64,000 bases of DNA. Origin: Flavobacterium aeripolare. GTDB taxonomy: Bacteria > Bacteroidota > Bacteroidia > Flavobacteriales > Flavobacteriaceae. The position numbers and the translations under genes were made by a program. This document shows, in pieces, positions 33,033-41,167 of the stretch (its first letter is position 1; each line of letters begins with the position of its first letter). Location: the NCBI RefSeq assembly GCF_013294025.1, contig NZ_JABSNL010000013.1, positions 62,001 through 126,000 on the forward strand, written 5' to 3'. The notes beneath the pieces are model-generated. The model was not told the origin of the DNA and searched no databases. It was given only the letters and a program-made list of their open reading frames with translations.

Positions 33033-33509
33033 ATGAATAAGATTACAAAAATACTTACCGTAGTGGTTACTTGCTTGGCTATTGGTTATTTATCGGGTAC
33101 GGTTACTAGATCAGCAATACTATCTTGGTATCCTACCTTAGTGAAGCCAAGTTTTAATCCGCCTAACTGGATCTTTGCGCCGGTGTGGAGTACGTTGTAT
33201 ATTATGATGGGAGTGGCGGCAGGCCTAGTGTGGAACCGCATTGATTTTGAAAAAGAGATCGTTACAAAAGCCTTGATTGTATTTGCTATTCAACTTGGAT
33301 TAAATGCTTTGTGGTCCTACTTATTCTTCGGATTAAAAAATCCTATGCTCGCCGGAATCGAAATCATTATTCTATGGTTGATGATCTTCGAAACATACAC
33401 GCAGTTCTCAAAAATTAATAAAATAGCAGGCTATTTGTTCTTGCCTTACTTGGCTTGGGTAAGTTTTGCAGCTGTTTTGAATGGAAGTATTTGGTGGTTG
33501 AATAGGTAG
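33033..33509 (+). CDS. tspO: TspO/MBR family membrane protein
   Basis: A 158-residue protein with five hydrophobic helices. It has the family signature KPSFNPPNWIFAPVWSTLYI near residues 32-51 and tryptophan-rich helices (LNALWSYLFFGLKNPMLAG). TspO proteins bind porphyrins, cholesterol or other hydrophobic ligands in the membrane and affect stress and tetrapyrrole handling; the bacterial role varies. It is divergent from mvaD, with an overlapping promoter region, and is followed by a long tandem repeat rather than a normal terminator. Confidence 0.93.
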   Translation: MNKITKILTVVVTCLAIGYLSGTVTRSAILSWYPTLVKPSFNPPNWIFAPVWSTLYIMMGVAAGLVWNRIDFEKEIVTKALIVFAIQLGLNALWSYLFFGLKNPMLAGIEIIILWLMIFETYTQFSKINKIAGYLFLPYLAWVSFAAVLNGSIWWLNR

Positions 33510-33517
33510 GGTTTTTT

Positions 33518-33962
33518 TAGTTTGCAGTTTTTAGTCTCAGTCGCAGTCTCAGTTTTCAGGTTTTGTTTGGGGGTATTGGTTTGCAGGCTTTGTTTGCGGG
33601 TATTAGTTTGCAGTCGCAGTCTCAGTTTTCAGGCTTTGTTTGCGAATAATAGTTTGCAGTTGCAGTCTCAGTTTTCAGGCTTTGTTTGCGGGTAGTAGTT
33701 TGCAGGCTCAGTCTCAGTTTTCAGGTTTAGTTTGTGGGTCTTAGTTTGCAGTCGCAGTCTCAGTTTTCAGGTTTAGTTTGTGGGTAGTGGTTTGCGGGTC
33801 TTAGTTTGCAGTCTCAGTCTCAGTTTTCAGGTTTAGTTTGTGGGTATTGGTTTGCAGGCTTTGTTTGCGTGTCTTAGTTAGCAGTCTCAGTCTCAGTTTT
33901 CAGGCTTTGTTTGTGGGTATTGGTTTGCGGGTCTTAGTTTGCAGTCGCAGTCTCAGTTTGCT
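33518..33962. repeat. Modular tandem repeat, eight CAGTCTCAGTTT copies
   Basis: The word cagtctcagttt starts at 33544, 33617, 33663, 33709, 33755, 33815, 33888 and 33948. Spacings are 73, 46, 46, 46, 60, 73 and 60, so a 46-bp unit is lengthened by extra 13-14-bp modules (gggtattggtttgc, aggctttgtttgc). The period is not a multiple of three and stops occur, so it is not coding. It fills the gap between the convergent tspO gene and the CarboxypepD_reg-like gene. It is not a CRISPR array, since the intervals are themselves repeats. Confidence 0.85.
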
Positions 33963-33972
33963 TTTGCTGTAT

Positions 33973-34713
33973 TTAATTTGCTGTAGCTAGGTTTTTAAAG
34001 GCGGTGTTTTTTTCGAATAAAAAATCCATTAAACTCAGCACATTTTGGTTGGCGGCGATGGTTTTTGATTTAGGGTCAGCATCGCAGAATTCTAAGAATA
34101 ATCCAATCTCTTCGGGCTGTAGGTCTAGTGTTTTTATGAGATATGCGGTGTCATATTTTGATAGGGCAAAATCTTTGAATGCTATTTCGGGGGCTTCTTT
34201 TTTTGCGGGTTCTTTATCTTTAAGGAATAGGCTTAAAAGCATTCCGCCTATTCGCTTGATGTCAGCACCGTTAACTAGTTCGCCTGTGTAAACGCCTTGT
34301 ACTTTTGGAGCAGCAGTTCTTTTTTCTAAGGTGTATTGATCTAATTTAGTTTGCTCCCAGCTGTCATCCTTGCTTAATTTTATTGAAGGCATGTTAGTTA
34401 CAACAACTTCATTTAACTCTTCGGCATTCAGAATTAGATCCACTTCTAACACGCCATTAGTATACAGCGCAGGATTGATAACCAGTTTCTTTAATTGGTA
34501 TTGTTTGGATACAAAAATTAAATTGTCATTGGTTTTTGCCTCGATGGTAAATTCTCCTCTAGCGTCTGTAACAGTGAGTTGCTTTGTATTGGAATTAATG
34601 ACTTCCACATCCGGAATCGCATATTTGTTGTAGCGGACCGTGCCTTTTACTTGTTGAGAAAAACTATTTATAGTATGCAAAATAACAACAATAGAAAGTA
34701 GTTTTGTTCTCAT
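33973..34713 (-). CDS. Exported CarboxypepD_reg-like domain protein
   Basis: A 246-residue protein with signal peptide MRTKLLSIVVILHTINSFSQ. An N-terminal CarboxypepD-regulatory-like beta sandwich follows (VKGTVRYNKYAIPDVEVINS, LTVTDARGEFTIEAKTNDNLIF, ending LNEVVVTN), the module that also caps SusC proteins. The C-terminal half (about residues 115-246, KLSKDDSWEQTK onwards) is mostly helical and has no motif I recognise. There is no plug or barrel, so it is not a truncated TonB receptor of ordinary type. Its location is likely periplasmic or the outer-membrane inner face. It appears monocistronic; function unknown. Confidence 0.72.
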   Translation of the reverse strand: MRTKLLSIVVILHTINSFSQQVKGTVRYNKYAIPDVEVINSNTKQLTVTDARGEFTIEAKTNDNLIFVSKQYQLKKLVINPALYTNGVLEVDLILNAEELNEVVVTNMPSIKLSKDDSWEQTKLDQYTLEKRTAAPKVQGVYTGELVNGADIKRIGGMLLSLFLKDKEPAKKEAPEIAFKDFALSKYDTAYLIKTLDLQPEEIGLFLEFCDADPKSKTIAANQNVLSLMDFLFEKNTAFKNLATAN

Positions 34714-34808
34714 ATAAGTGTGTCTAATAGCGTAGTTGTAAAAGTATTAGATTGTTCTTAATAAAAACTTATCGTTTGTGTAAATTCTTGTTAATTAATT
34801 TTAAAACG

Positions 34809-36029
34809 TTAAATAGCATTGGCTACTATAAACCCACTTGTCCACGCATTCTGGAAATTAAATCCTCCGGTTATGGCATCGATATTCACAATTTCTCCAG
34901 CAAAATATAGGTTGTTGTGCAACTTACTTTCCATGGTTTTAAAATTGATTTCTTTTAAATCGATTCCGCCAGCGGTTACAAACTCTTCTTTAAAAGTGCT
35001 CTTTCCATTGACTTGAAAACTTCCGTTTGTTAATTGGTTTGCTAGGTTTTGCAACTGCACTTTGGATAGATCGGCCCATTTTGTTTCGATTTCGATTCCT
35101 GAAGCAAGTACTAAACTCTCCCACAAACGGTTTGGGAAGTCAAACGGTGATTTCTTAGATACCGCTTTTTTAGCATGTTCTTGTTTGAGTTCTTTTAATT
35201 TTATCTCGGCATCATTTGCATCTACATCATTCAGCCAATTCACATAAATGGTAAACTGATAATTTTTGTCATGTAAGATTCGGGCACCCCAAGCGGATAA
35301 TTTTAAAACTGCAGGACCGCTCATTCCCCAATGGGTAATTAATAAAGGACCAGTTGATTCTAGTTTGCTGTCTTTGACTTTAACCGTCGCTAAGGCTGCT
35401 ACTCCAGGTAATTCTTTAATTCGAGGGTCTTTGATATTGAAGGTAAACAAGGAAGGCACGGGATTTACAACCGCGTGACCATAGGTTTGTAACATATCCC
35501 AAACTTTAGGATTGCTTCCTGTGGCTAAAACCAATTTTTCTGTAATATAATTTTCCGATTGTGTTTCGATTTTCCAAACGCTTTCCCCTGCTATTTCAGG
35601 CCTGAAAATAGACTGTACACTTTGACCTGTCAATACTTTGATGCCTAATTTAGTAGTGGCTTCAAGAAAACAATCAATAATTGTTTGTGACGAATTAGAT
35701 ACCGGAAACATTCTGCCGTCATCTTCAATTTTTAATTCGACACCGTGTTTTTCAAACCATTCGATAGTGTCACCTGAGCAAAACTGATGAAAAGGACCTC
35801 GCAATTCTTTCTCTCCACGAGGGTAGAATTTTACTAATTCGTTAGGTTCAAAACAGGCGTGGGTAACATTGCAACGCCCACCACCAGAGATGCGGACTTT
35901 TTGTAAAACTTCGGCACCACGTTCTAATATGGCCACTTTTAACTTTGGGTTTTTCTCAACGATATTAATGGCTGTAAAAAAACCTGCTGCACCACCACCT
36001 ACTACTATTATATCAAAATCTTGATTCAT
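34809..36029 (-). CDS. HI0933/YhiN family FAD-dependent oxidoreductase
   Basis: The 406-residue flavoprotein begins IIVVGGGAAGFFTAINIVEK, the FAD dinucleotide loop, followed by GAEVLQKVRISGGGRCNVTH near residues 38-57, the family hallmark. A second FAD-contacting motif is ATGSNPKVWDMLQTYGH, and the C-terminus closes with NLYFAGEIVNIDAITGGFNF. The physiological substrate of this family is not established. The next gene upstream on the same strand (GDPD) ends 30 bases before its start, so the two may be cotranscribed. Confidence 0.93.
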   Translation of the reverse strand: MNQDFDIIVVGGGAAGFFTAINIVEKNPKLKVAILERGAEVLQKVRISGGGRCNVTHACFEPNELVKFYPRGEKELRGPFHQFCSGDTIEWFEKHGVELKIEDDGRMFPVSNSSQTIIDCFLEATTKLGIKVLTGQSVQSIFRPEIAGESVWKIETQSENYITEKLVLATGSNPKVWDMLQTYGHAVVNPVPSLFTFNIKDPRIKELPGVAALATVKVKDSKLESTGPLLITHWGMSGPAVLKLSAWGARILHDKNYQFTIYVNWLNDVDANDAEIKLKELKQEHAKKAVSKKSPFDFPNRLWESLVLASGIEIETKWADLSKVQLQNLANQLTNGSFQVNGKSTFKEEFVTAGGIDLKEINFKTMESKLHNNLYFAGEIVNIDAITGGFNFQNAWTSGFIVANAI

Positions 36030-36058
36030 GTTTTTGTTGTTTTTGCTTGAAGCAAAAT

Positions 36059-36736
36059 TTATAATCGATTGGGAAAATCAGAGATAATTCCGTCTACTTT
36101 GTATGATTGTATTCTTTTTATGTCTTCGATTTCGTTCACCGTCCAAGGGAAAACTTGAAAACCAGCTTGTTGCATCTGACTTACATTTTCTGTCGAGAGC
36201 ATCTGAAAATCGGGATTTATTGCCTGTGCTTTTATTTTTTTGGCGAAAGCCAAAGCGTCCTCAATACTCGTTTCTGTCAATACGGCAATGGGAATACTAG
36301 GATTCAGCAAGCGGACTTTTTCCAAATTATCCCACTCAAAACTAGAGACGATAAAATCGCTGTATTTCCACTGTTTTTCAGTTACATATTGCTCAATTAT
36401 GCCAACTAATTTATTAGCTAAGCCATTGCTTTTTATTTCGATATTAATCGAGCATTTTCGATCAATAAGATTTAAAACTTCAATTAATGTTGGAATATAC
36501 TGCTGTCCTTCAATTTGGAATTGCTGTAATTCTAAACGCGTAAAACTATTTACGTAACCGCTACCATTGGTCGTTCTATCGATTGTTTCATCATGAATTA
36601 CCATGATTTCTCCATCAGCACTGCTGTGAATATCAAGTTCGATTTGGTCCACATCAAGCGCTACCGCTTTTTGAAAACCAATCAAAGTATTCTCAGGTTC
36701 ATAACCTCTAGCACCGCGATGGCCGATCTTTAACAT
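36059..36736 (-). CDS. Glycerophosphodiester phosphodiesterase
   Basis: A 225-residue TIM-barrel GDPD that hydrolyses glycerophosphodiesters to glycerol-3-phosphate and an alcohol. The ATG at 36736 is preferred over an upstream TTG because it lies just before KIGHRGARGYEPENT. The catalytic His is in GHRG, with the metal acids in QIELDIHSSADG and the second His in VIHDETIDRTTNG. There is no signal peptide, suggesting a cytosolic role in phospholipid turnover. A promoter with TACCTTTG is placed directly ahead of it. Confidence 0.92.
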   Translation of the reverse strand: MLKIGHRGARGYEPENTLIGFQKAVALDVDQIELDIHSSADGEIMVIHDETIDRTTNGSGYVNSFTRLELQQFQIEGQQYIPTLIEVLNLIDRKCSINIEIKSNGLANKLVGIIEQYVTEKQWKYSDFIVSSFEWDNLEKVRLLNPSIPIAVLTETSIEDALAFAKKIKAQAINPDFQMLSTENVSQMQQAGFQVFPWTVNEIEDIKRIQSYKVDGIISDFPNRL

Positions 36737-36751
36737 GCTACTAATTTTTGG

Positions 36752-36780
36752 CAAAGGTAACTAAAATAAAAAAGCACAAA
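36752..36780 (-). promoter_or_regulatory. Promoter of the GDPD gene
   Basis: On the minus strand TTTG (36780-36777), a 17-base spacer and TACCTTTG (36759-36752). The TTTG box lies inside the arm of the preceding terminator. Confidence 0.65.
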
Positions 36781-36803
36781 CCAGAATCGATTTGTGCTTT
36801 TTT
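36768..36803 (-). terminator. Terminator of the maltose catabolic genes
   Basis: AAAAAAGCACAAA (36768-36780) pairs with TTTGTGCTTTTTT (36791-36803) around a 10-base loop. It stands 86 bases after the amylase stop codon and ends the minus-strand maltose genes. Confidence 0.9.
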
Positions 36804-36889
36804 GACTTGAAGTATTTGTGGTATTCTTCGGGCAATTTTTTTTGTCACAGATTGGTATCAATAATAGAATTTTAAAACTGTGATTGATT

Positions 36890-38548
36890 TTATTTTTCTA
36901 GTAGTACGATGTCAAACGGACTATCAATAGTTACGGTTCCGTTTGTTACAACGGCCGTTTTACCAGAGTACGCATCTCTTAACGTTGTTCCGTTATCGAA
37001 AATTGTACCAACAGATAGTTCTTTTTTACCAATCGATAAATCTAGTCCTACGACTACCTGATCACTATAATCGCCTTTAGTAAATGTTCTCGAGAATACA
37101 TAGGGTTGCGCGGTAATTTGTTGGTGTATGCCAGCGCCAATTGATGGGTGGTTTTTTCTAAACTGTCCTAGTTTTTGCCAATGTAAAAGTGCTGCTTGAG
37201 TTGCAGGATTTGATTTGATGTCTTCCCAGTTCATGAAGGAACGCAGCGTTGCATCGCCTTCAGTGTCTGTTACAATAAGAGAACGAGCTGATTCATCTCC
37301 ATAAAAAACTTGTGCTAATCCTGGAGAAAGTAATAATTTGGTGGCCGTTTCTTTGTTCTTTGTTCGTGCTGCGTCAAACGGACTTCCATCGTCATGAGAC
37401 GATAAGTAGTTCAATACGCTTGATCCTTTTAGTTCACCATTCAAAATAGTAGCATATTTAGAGAAAATGAACTCATAGTTTTTTAAAGCATCTGATTTGA
37501 ATTCGAAATTGATCATGTTGTTAAAACCATTGTCATAATAGTTTACTTTTTTGTCACCAAAATCAAAATATTTCCCGGCGCTAATGTTGTAATTGTAGAC
37601 CTCAGCAATAGTGTAGAACGGATTGTTGTCTAAAACTTTTGTTGGATTGTTTTTTTTCCAAGTTGCAAAAGCAAACTCACATTGCGTCTTAAAATCACTC
37701 CATACACTCACGTTTGTGTGCTTTACGGTATCGGCTCTGTAACCGTCAATTCCGTAATCAGCGATGTAATCTGTCAGCCATTTTATAATGTAATTCTTAG
37801 GTGTTCTCGGGTATGCTGTTCTTTCAAAAAAGGCATCTAGCGAAGCGACTTCTTTTTCGTAACGGCCTTCTGCTTTCCATTTTTCGATTAAAAAAGGAGG
37901 GAGTGCAACCTCTTGATCGCTCTCAGTTTTAATATCGGGTAAGTTCTTAACTAGGGTGCAAGCGGTTGTAGTTTCAAAGGTTTTGTAATCACATTGCGGG
38001 TCTGTGCGTACCCAATCATTCGGCCACACCGAATCTTCAGGAGTTACCGGTCCTGTGTGGTTGATTACGCCGTCAAGAATGATTCTGATGCCGTGAGCAT
38101 GTGCTTTTTCAACAAGGGCTGCAAGATCTTCTTTGGTTCCGAAATTAGGATCTAAAGCGGTCCAATCTCTCGTCCAATACCCATGAAACCCGTAGCTGTA
38201 TCCCGTTCCTTCATCAACGCCATCGTGAATTTGTTCGACTATTGGGGTAAACCAAATCGCATTGATTCCGAGTTTGTCAAAATAACCTTCATCGATTTTT
38301 TGCGAAATTCCTTTGATGTCTCCTCCTTGAAAACCGCGTAATTTCCCGCTAGTTTTCGTGCGGTTGTAATTCTGGTCGTTTGCTTTGTCACCGTTGTTAA
38401 ATCGGTCTGTCATTAGAAAATAAACGCTAGCAGCTTCCCATACAAAGGGAGTTTTTGCTGCTTTTTTATTGGGAACTTTTTTAGTAGCGGTGCAACTTAC
38501 GGTTAAAACGACAGTCGCTAGTAAAAAAAATAGAGGGTATATTTTCAT
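36890..38548 (-). CDS. GH13 alpha-amylase family lipoprotein (SusG-like role)
   Basis: A 552-residue glycoside hydrolase. The signal peptide ends in the lipobox VLTVSC, so it is a lipoprotein and probably surface-exposed. The barrel starts with ASVYFLMTDRFNNGDKAN. The four GH13 regions are present: I IILDGVINHTG, II GIDGYRADTVKH with the nucleophile Asp, III TIAEVYNY with the acid Glu, and IV LSSHDDGSPF. The calcium/substrate loop GYSYGFHGYWTRDW is also visible. It should cut starch or maltodextrin at the cell surface for SusCD import. It starts four bases after the GH31 stop on the minus strand and is the last gene before the terminator at 36768-36803. Confidence 0.93.
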   Translation of the reverse strand: MKIYPLFFLLATVVLTVSCTATKKVPNKKAAKTPFVWEAASVYFLMTDRFNNGDKANDQNYNRTKTSGKLRGFQGGDIKGISQKIDEGYFDKLGINAIWFTPIVEQIHDGVDEGTGYSYGFHGYWTRDWTALDPNFGTKEDLAALVEKAHAHGIRIILDGVINHTGPVTPEDSVWPNDWVRTDPQCDYKTFETTTACTLVKNLPDIKTESDQEVALPPFLIEKWKAEGRYEKEVASLDAFFERTAYPRTPKNYIIKWLTDYIADYGIDGYRADTVKHTNVSVWSDFKTQCEFAFATWKKNNPTKVLDNNPFYTIAEVYNYNISAGKYFDFGDKKVNYYDNGFNNMINFEFKSDALKNYEFIFSKYATILNGELKGSSVLNYLSSHDDGSPFDAARTKNKETATKLLLSPGLAQVFYGDESARSLIVTDTEGDATLRSFMNWEDIKSNPATQAALLHWQKLGQFRKNHPSIGAGIHQQITAQPYVFSRTFTKGDYSDQVVVGLDLSIGKKELSVGTIFDNGTTLRDAYSGKTAVVTNGTVTIDSPFDIVLLEK

Positions 38549-38552
38549 TTTA

Positions 38553-40946
38553 TTAGAATTTAATTTTTATTTTTTCTGATGTTCCCTTGGTCCATTGCAC
38601 GGGAATAGTAAGTGTCTTTTCTTTTTTGTTCCAATTAAAATCTACTGCTTTTCTATTGCTAGTGATTTTTTTAGGTTCAGCATCGCTGTTGTGAATAATC
38701 AACTGGATTTGGCGATCTATAACAGTGTAGTTAGCGCCAATTGTTGTGGTTAATTCAAAGCTCAAGATATTGCTTTTATTTTTGGCATTAAAATGTAAAA
38801 TCTCATAGTTTCCTTTTTCGAAAGCTTCCGGGGTTTTACCATCATCATGGTACATTTTGCCAGAGCTTGCTTTTACATCGCTATCTTTATAATAATGTAA
38901 ATTTATTTTTGAAGTAGTATAATTACGCGTAGTTTGCACCAAATCAGCCAGAGGGATAAAAGCACCGCCTCGCACAAATACCGGAATGTGTTCAGGAACA
39001 ACAGTGATATTTTCAGTTGTCGCTGCCGCATATTTCTTGTTAGAATAAAAGTCAAACCAATTGCTACTTTTAGGGAAATAAATCGTTTTGTTAGCTGTGC
39101 CTGCATGCGTAATCGGAGTTACCAGAAAGTCATTTCCCCATAAATAGGTTTCGTTTACTTTTTGGATAACCGTATCTGTAGGTTCTTCAAAAAGTAATGG
39201 ACGCATCAATGGCGTTCCTTTTTGATTGTTTTCGAAAGCTAGGGTGTAATTATACGGAATCATTTGGTAGCGTAATTCGATGGCTTTACGTGTTCTGTCT
39301 TTTGTGATTTCGTCTTTAAAAATAGGTTCAGAAGGAACGTCTTCCTGCGCATGCGGGCGAAAAATAGGTTGGAAAACGCCATATTGCAACCAGCGGGTGT
39401 ACAATTCATTATCATCTGTTGCTCCAGCAAAACCGCCCAAGTCAGAGTGCATGTATCCCATACCTTGCATTCCCATTTGGAGTGCGATTTCTGTTTGTGC
39501 TTGCAATCCGCCCCAAGATCTACTAACATCACCTGACCAGGGAATCATGCCGTATCGTTGTGATCCAGAATATCCTGCGCGCATTAATATAAAAGGCCTT
39601 TGTTGTGCGAAATCTTTTTTATAACCGTCTTGAACAAGTTTTGCCCAATTATGCCCATAGATATTATGAACCTCATCGGCTTTTCCAGCAACCGTGATCG
39701 CAGCAGACGGAAATACTTCAGGTTCGCCAAGATCTCCCCACAATCCTGCAACACCTTGATTGATTAAATTTTTATAAATGTCCCAAAACCATTGCTTGCC
39801 TTCGGGTTTAAAAATGTCGATGATTCCCGTGTTTCCAAAATAGAAATCGTAGGTAAAGGGTTTGCCATTGCTATCTGTGGCTAAGATTTTTTTATCGACT
39901 GCTTCTTGCCATTTGCTTGACGTAGTCAATATAAAAGGTTCAGTGATTAGAACTGTTTTGACGCCTGCTTTCTCAAGATTAGCAATCATGTTTGTAGGCT
40001 CCGGAAAACTTTCTTTGTCCCAATCTAAATTCCCCATTGTTCCTTGAACGGTTTTCCCAAACCAATACAAGTCCAGAATTACAGCGTCTACAGGAATTTT
40101 TTCGTCTCTATATTTTTGAATGGTCGCTTCGGTTTCAGCTTGGGTGTGGTAACCAAAACGACTAGCAAAATTCCCAAACGCCCAACGAGGAGGCAAAGGT
40201 TGTTTTCCTGTTAAGGTGGTGTAACTAGTAATCAAATCGGTCCAAGAATCAGCGGCGATTACTTGATAGGTTTTTCGGCCAGAGATTGTTTCGTATGCTA
40301 GGGTGTTGTTTTTTTTACTGTCTAAATCTAAGTACCCAATGGCGGCATTGTCAAAATGAACGGCATATATTTTTGATGACATTACCAGTGGCATGGTGAA
40401 ATTCATTAATTCTGAATGCGTATCATAACCGTAATGTGCACGGTTGTACAATTGCAAACGGTTGCCACGGCGGTTCATGCCTAAAACGCGTTCGCCTGCT
40501 CCATACAATGCTTCTGATTTATCTAAATTAAAATCGAGTACTTCTGTGCTGTCTTTTTTTATGTAGCCGTTCTTCTCAGAGAGTAGTGCTTTCGATTTAT
40601 AGAAATAACTAATCTGAAAAGGTGATTTGGTTACCGTAACCGCAATTCCTTGAGTAGACAAAACGATTTGCGTATTTGTTTCTTTTATTTTAGCAATGTT
40701 GTTTTCAGGTTCAAGAACAACTGCGTGCGATGTTGCGTTTGGCTTATTTTTTTCGAATGTTGGAATAAATGTAGTCGCTACAATTTTGTCAGTATATGCA
40801 GTGATACTATAGTTACCATCAGAAGTTGTTATTTCTAATGTGTTGTGGTTGTATCTGCTGTTTTTAAATTTTCGGTTTGCATTTTGCGCAAATGAAAATG
40901 TGATTGTAAAAACCAGTAGTAAGATGCTGAGAAGGAATTTGTTCAT
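38553..40946 (-). CDS. GH31 family alpha-glucosidase
   Basis: The ATG at 40946 gives 797 residues and a signal peptide MNKFLLSILLLVFTITFSFA; the frame extends 32 residues further but without sense. No lipobox is present, so it is probably periplasmic. GH31 landmarks are PPRWAFGNFASRFGY, PVDAVILDLYWFG, the nucleophile block GLWGDLGEPE, and the acid/base block WSGDVSRSWGGL. RPHAQEDVPSEP follows. It should release glucose from the ends of maltodextrins brought in by SusC. It is preceded by a 221-base gap with hairpins after the GH65 gene and followed after four bases by the GH13 gene. Confidence 0.93.
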   Translation of the reverse strand: MNKFLLSILLLVFTITFSFAQNANRKFKNSRYNHNTLEITTSDGNYSITAYTDKIVATTFIPTFEKNKPNATSHAVVLEPENNIAKIKETNTQIVLSTQGIAVTVTKSPFQISYFYKSKALLSEKNGYIKKDSTEVLDFNLDKSEALYGAGERVLGMNRRGNRLQLYNRAHYGYDTHSELMNFTMPLVMSSKIYAVHFDNAAIGYLDLDSKKNNTLAYETISGRKTYQVIAADSWTDLITSYTTLTGKQPLPPRWAFGNFASRFGYHTQAETEATIQKYRDEKIPVDAVILDLYWFGKTVQGTMGNLDWDKESFPEPTNMIANLEKAGVKTVLITEPFILTTSSKWQEAVDKKILATDSNGKPFTYDFYFGNTGIIDIFKPEGKQWFWDIYKNLINQGVAGLWGDLGEPEVFPSAAITVAGKADEVHNIYGHNWAKLVQDGYKKDFAQQRPFILMRAGYSGSQRYGMIPWSGDVSRSWGGLQAQTEIALQMGMQGMGYMHSDLGGFAGATDDNELYTRWLQYGVFQPIFRPHAQEDVPSEPIFKDEITKDRTRKAIELRYQMIPYNYTLAFENNQKGTPLMRPLLFEEPTDTVIQKVNETYLWGNDFLVTPITHAGTANKTIYFPKSSNWFDFYSNKKYAAATTENITVVPEHIPVFVRGGAFIPLADLVQTTRNYTTSKINLHYYKDSDVKASSGKMYHDDGKTPEAFEKGNYEILHFNAKNKSNILSFELTTTIGANYTVIDRQIQLIIHNSDAEPKKITSNRKAVDFNWNKKEKTLTIPVQWTKGTSEKIKIKF

Positions 40947-41101
40947 GGTACTTTTTTTTAGCCCCGATTGCGCCGGTATCCTCGTAACGTAGTGGAGAGA
41001 TATAGGGAAAAGCGGGAAATAGCTTCTAATAATTACAAGCAAAAAAATAGTGTTGTTGCTACTTAAAATAGTCTAAGTAAGCGGTTTTTTAAAATAATAG
41101 G

Positions 41102-41143
41102 GAGGCATTACGTACTTTGAAAAAATCATTTGGGTAATGCCTC
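41102..41143 (-). terminator. Hairpin after the GH65 gene
   Basis: GAGGCATTAC (41102-41111) pairs with GTAATGCCTC (41134-41143) with a 22-base loop, in the 221-bp gap between the GH65 and GH31 genes. There is no strong U run, so it may be an attenuator or processing site that sets enzyme ratios rather than a full stop. Confidence 0.5.
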
Positions 41144-41167
41144 GATATCATTCATTTATTAAAAATC

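Noticed and set aside
33518..33962. CRISPR array
   Set aside because: Spacing is irregular (46, 60, 73 bp) and the intervals are themselves repeated modules, not unique spacers; no cas genes are near.
33973..34713. Truncated TonB-dependent receptor
   Set aside because: It has the CarboxypepD_reg-like cap but no plug or barrel remnants, and the C-terminal half is a distinct helical region with a normal stop.
39280..39624. Open frame of 114 aa opposite the GH31 gene
   Set aside because: It is antisense to conserved catalytic blocks of GH31, with no homology pattern.
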